Source: an uncultured Burkholderiales bacterium
Lineage (GTDB): Bacteria > Pseudomonadota > Gammaproteobacteria > Burkholderiales > Burkholderiaceae_D
Assembly: GCA_937872165.1 (NCBI GenBank)
Contig: CALMOR010000183.1
Coordinates: forward strand, 33,358 to 39,460
DNA length: 6,103 bases
Reading direction: 5' to 3'
Shown: positions 4,553 through 6,103 of the stretch, piece after piece
Position numbering within the stretch: position 1 is the stretch's first letter
Layout: the number at the start of each line of letters is the position of its first letter
Notes under the pieces: model-generated
Database searches by the model: none
The model's input: only the letters and a program-made list of their open reading frames with translations
What the model was told of the DNA's origin: nothing
Made by a program: the position numbers and the translations under genes

Positions 4553-5615
4553 AGGCCCGCGCGAAGCGATACACCCCGTCGGCCTCGCGTTCGCGGCGCA
4601 GCGATCCGGCGTACCAGAGCGCATGCAGGTGCGCGAGCGCCTCGCCGAACGCGAAGAAGAGCTGATGCGAGTCGAGCGGCCGCCTGAACATGATCGGCAC
4701 GATGTCGGCCGCGCTGCGCGGTTCGACGCAATGCTCGAGCACCTCGCCGAGACGCGCGTCGTGATGCTCGCGCAGCTGCTCGACGCGGCGATGCATGCGC
4801 CGGAAGGGCCGGCCGTGCGACGGCAGCACCAGCGCGTCGGCCGGCAACGGCAGGAAGTGCCCGATCGAGTCGACGAACTGCTGCACCGGATTGGCCTCGG
4901 GCTCCATCGCGTGGACGCTGACGTTCGTCGAGATGCGCGGCAGCAGCATGTCGCCCGAGATGACGATGTTGGCGCGCTGCGCATGCAGCGCCGCGTGTTC
5001 GGGCGAATGACCGAAGCCCGGGATGACGGTCCACGTATCGTCGCCGATCGCGATCGACTCGCCGGCCGCGATGCGCCGGTAGCTGTCCGGCATGTCCGGT
5101 ACCAGCTTCGAGAAGTAGCCGGTGCGCTGGCCGAGCTTCTCGAGATGCATCGGGTCGGTCAGGCCGTGGCGCGCGTAGTGCGCGACGATGCCCGGTCCGT
5201 CGGTGCCGGGCAGCGCGGCCTGCAGCACGCGTCCCATCGCGTATTCGCCGAGCGTCATCCACAGCGGCGGCACGTGGTCGCCCGGCACCTGACGCTGCAG
5301 CCAGGCCGCGTTGCCGAGATGGTCGGGATGGGTGTGCGTGCAGAGGATGCGCACGATCGGCAGGCCTTCGAGTTCGTTCGCGATGACCTGCTGCCACAGC
5401 GTGCGCGTGGTCTCCGACGCGATGCCGCAGTCGACCACGGTCCAGCCGTCGCGGCCCTCGAAGCGATCGCGCAGCAGCCACAGGTTGATGTGGTCGAGCG
5501 CGAACGGCAGCGGCTTCCGGATCCAGTCGATGCCGGGCGCGATCGCGCGCTTGCGTCCGGGTTCGGGCAACGCGTCGGCGAACGGATAGTCGAGCTCGGC
5601 TTCTAGTGGGTTCAT
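4551..5615 (-). CDS. MBL-fold metallo-hydrolase with C-terminal helical domain
   Basis: A 354-residue metallo-beta-lactamase-fold hydrolase. Metal ligands are all present: THTHPDH (H94, H96, D98, H99), H203 in GFGHSPEH, the bridging D222 in SGDMLLP, and H267 in PSHGRP. The N-terminal region W-I-R-K-P-L-P-F-A-L-D-H-I-N-L-W-L-L (31-48) is typical of a proteobacterial group of uncharacterised MBL-fold enzymes distantly related to glyoxalase II. A helical C-terminal domain (about 275-350) with D-I-V-P-I-M-F and an alternating His/Leu stretch (H-L-H-A-L) resembles the winged-helix domain found after LACTB2-like MBL domains. Cytosolic, no signal peptide. The substrate is unknown; a thioester or phosphoester is plausible from the family. 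The ATG at 5613-5615 fits the conserved MNPLE start as I recall it, although no Shine-Dalgarno is seen. Confidence 0.9.
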   Translation of the reverse strand: MNPLEAELDYPFADALPEPGRKRAIAPGIDWIRKPLPFALDHINLWLLRDRFEGRDGWTVVDCGIASETTRTLWQQVIANELEGLPIVRILCTHTHPDHLGNAAWLQRQVPGDHVPPLWMTLGEYAMGRVLQAALPGTDGPGIVAHYARHGLTDPMHLEKLGQRTGYFSKLVPDMPDSYRRIAAGESIAIGDDTWTVIPGFGHSPEHAALHAQRANIVISGDMLLPRISTNVSVHAMEPEANPVQQFVDSIGHFLPLPADALVLPSHGRPFRRMHRRVEQLREHHDARLGEVLEHCVEPRSAADIVPIMFRRPLDSHQLFFAFGEALAHLHALWYAGSLRREREADGVYRFARA

Positions 5616-5643
5616 CGTCGCGGGCGAGGGGGCGAGGCGATCG

Positions 5644-5649
5644 ATTCTA
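5644..5649 (-). promoter_or_regulatory. Candidate -10 box of the MBL-fold gene
   Basis: The minus strand reads TAGAAT, the same hexamer as upstream of argB, 28 nt before the ATG at 5615. The leader between them is pyrimidine-rich and lacks a Shine-Dalgarno sequence. No clear -35 is seen. Confidence 0.4.
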
Positions 5650-5692
5650 TGCGCTCGAGGCCGGCATCGACGCCGAGCCCGCGGTGATCAGT

Positions 5693-5698
5693 TATCGT
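5693..5698 (+). promoter_or_regulatory. Weak candidate -10 box of the cardiolipin synthase-like gene
   Basis: TATCGT (four of six to consensus) ends 7 nt before the ATG at 5706. If used, transcription would start at or next to the ATG, giving a leaderless message. No purine-rich ribosome site is seen upstream. The match is weak, and an earlier start site is equally possible. Confidence 0.25.
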
Positions 5699-5705
5699 CC
5701 GCGCC

Positions 5706-6103
5706 ATGTTCGCCGGCCTGACCGCAACCTACGGCATCACGCTGCACGGCCTGATGGTCGTGCTGTCGCTGCTGGCCTACGTCGTCGCGTCGCACGCGTT
5801 CAACCAGCGGCGCCATCCCACGGCCGCGATCGCGTGGGTCTTCTTCATCCTGCTCGTGCCGTACGTCGCGCTGCCGAGCTTCCTCGTGTTCGGCTCGCGG
5901 AAGCAGCCGCGTCCGTTGCTGCTGCCGTCGCCGGAACCGTCGGCGTCGAGCGCGCCGTGGGCGATCCGCGCGATCGCCGCGGTCGGCCAGCCCGCGCCGG
6001 CGTCGTATCGCGAGCTCGCGATCCACCCCGACGGCGGTGCGGCGCTGGCCGCGCTGTGGCGCGTGATCGACGCGGCCGAGGAATCGATCGACGTCTGCAC
6101 CTT
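5706..6103 (+). CDS. Cardiolipin synthase / phospholipase-D-family protein, N-terminal part, cut by the window edge
   Basis: The frame opens at ATG 5706, 18 nt after an in-frame TGA (5685-5687), and is open to the right edge, giving 132 residues. Two hydrophobic segments lie at about 9-28 and 40-63 (AIAWVFFILLVPYVALPSF region), with QRRHPTAAIAW between them. That is the N-terminal membrane module of bacterial cardiolipin synthases, in which R-x-P-x-x-x-x-A-W is typical. A proline-rich linker (66-85) follows. The last residues, A-L-W-R-V-I-D-A-A-E-E-S-I-D-V-C-T, match the first strand and helix of a PLD domain, just before the beta-strand usually continuing as I/F. The HKD motifs lie outside the window. 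Cardiolipin synthases join two phosphatidylglycerols, or PG and another head group, at the inner membrane. It diverges from the MBL-fold gene. The precise Cls subtype cannot be told. Confidence 0.85.
   Translation, partial: MFAGLTATYGITLHGLMVVLSLLAYVVASHAFNQRRHPTAAIAWVFFILLVPYVALPSFLVFGSRKQPRPLLLPSPEPSASSAPWAIRAIAAVGQPAPASYRELAIHPDGGAALAALWRVIDAAEESIDVCT

Noticed and set aside
2726..4687. A 653-codon open frame on the + strand, antisense to argB, the copper chaperone and the small membrane gene
   Set aside because: It is rich in Arg, Ala, Asp and Val with no domain pattern, and spans several recognisable genes on the opposite strand; typical of high-GC antisense frames.
4524..5606. A 360-codon + strand frame and a 362-codon minus-strand frame (4393-5481) over the MBL-fold gene
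   Set aside because: Both overlap the intact MBL-fold gene, which has all metal ligands; the alternatives are low-complexity Arg/Ala/Val frames.
5688..6100. Minus-strand frames opposite the cardiolipin synthase-like gene
   Set aside because: The + strand frame has the two expected membrane segments and the start of a PLD domain; the opposite frames are Arg/Asp-rich without motifs.
1..6103. Mobile elements, CRISPR arrays, tRNA, defence or toxin-antitoxin system
   Set aside because: No transposase, integrase, spaced direct repeats, tRNA-like sequence or defence-family motif was seen; gene content is housekeeping.

Overview
The window looks like an ordinary chromosomal segment of a high-GC betaproteobacterium, possibly Burkholderiales-like. 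Three things suggest this: strong G/C preference at third codon positions; the same-strand order argB, HAD pyrimidine 5'-nucleotidase, slmA, which I recall as characteristic of Betaproteobacteria; and -10 boxes reading TAGAAT upstream of two genes. No mobile element, CRISPR array, tRNA or rRNA is visible.

Layout: (1) At the left edge is the 3' two-thirds of a DMT/EamA-family exporter on the + strand. Its end overlaps by 8 bp the 3' end of the convergent slmA. (2) A minus-strand block from about 3463 down to 639 holds a small basic protein with no obvious stop codon, argB (acetylglutamate kinase), a HAD nucleotidase with a TTG start, and slmA (nucleoid-occlusion division inhibitor). A 238-bp gap with two tandem palindromes and a possible new promoter separates argB from the HAD gene. 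(3) Upstream on the minus strand are a PCuAC-type periplasmic copper chaperone (3470-3976) and a small single-span membrane protein (4136-4396). A long interrupted hairpin follows the small membrane gene, and a perfect palindrome lies upstream of the copper-chaperone promoter region. (4) A minus-strand MBL-fold hydrolase occupies 4551-5615. (5) Across a 90-bp divergent intergenic region, a cardiolipin synthase/phospholipase-D-family gene starts on the + strand and runs off the right edge.

Functionally this is mostly housekeeping: arginine biosynthesis (ArgB), nucleotide housekeeping (HAD), division-site control (SlmA), copper delivery to the respiratory oxidase (PCuAC) and phospholipid synthesis (Cls-like). 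I see no convincing new multi-gene system. The points most worth a second look are the small basic ORF upstream of argB whose coding signal ends without a stop codon, the hairpin and alternative pairing after the small membrane gene, the palindrome upstream of the copper chaperone, and the TTGA junction between a 21-codon leader ORF and the HAD gene.
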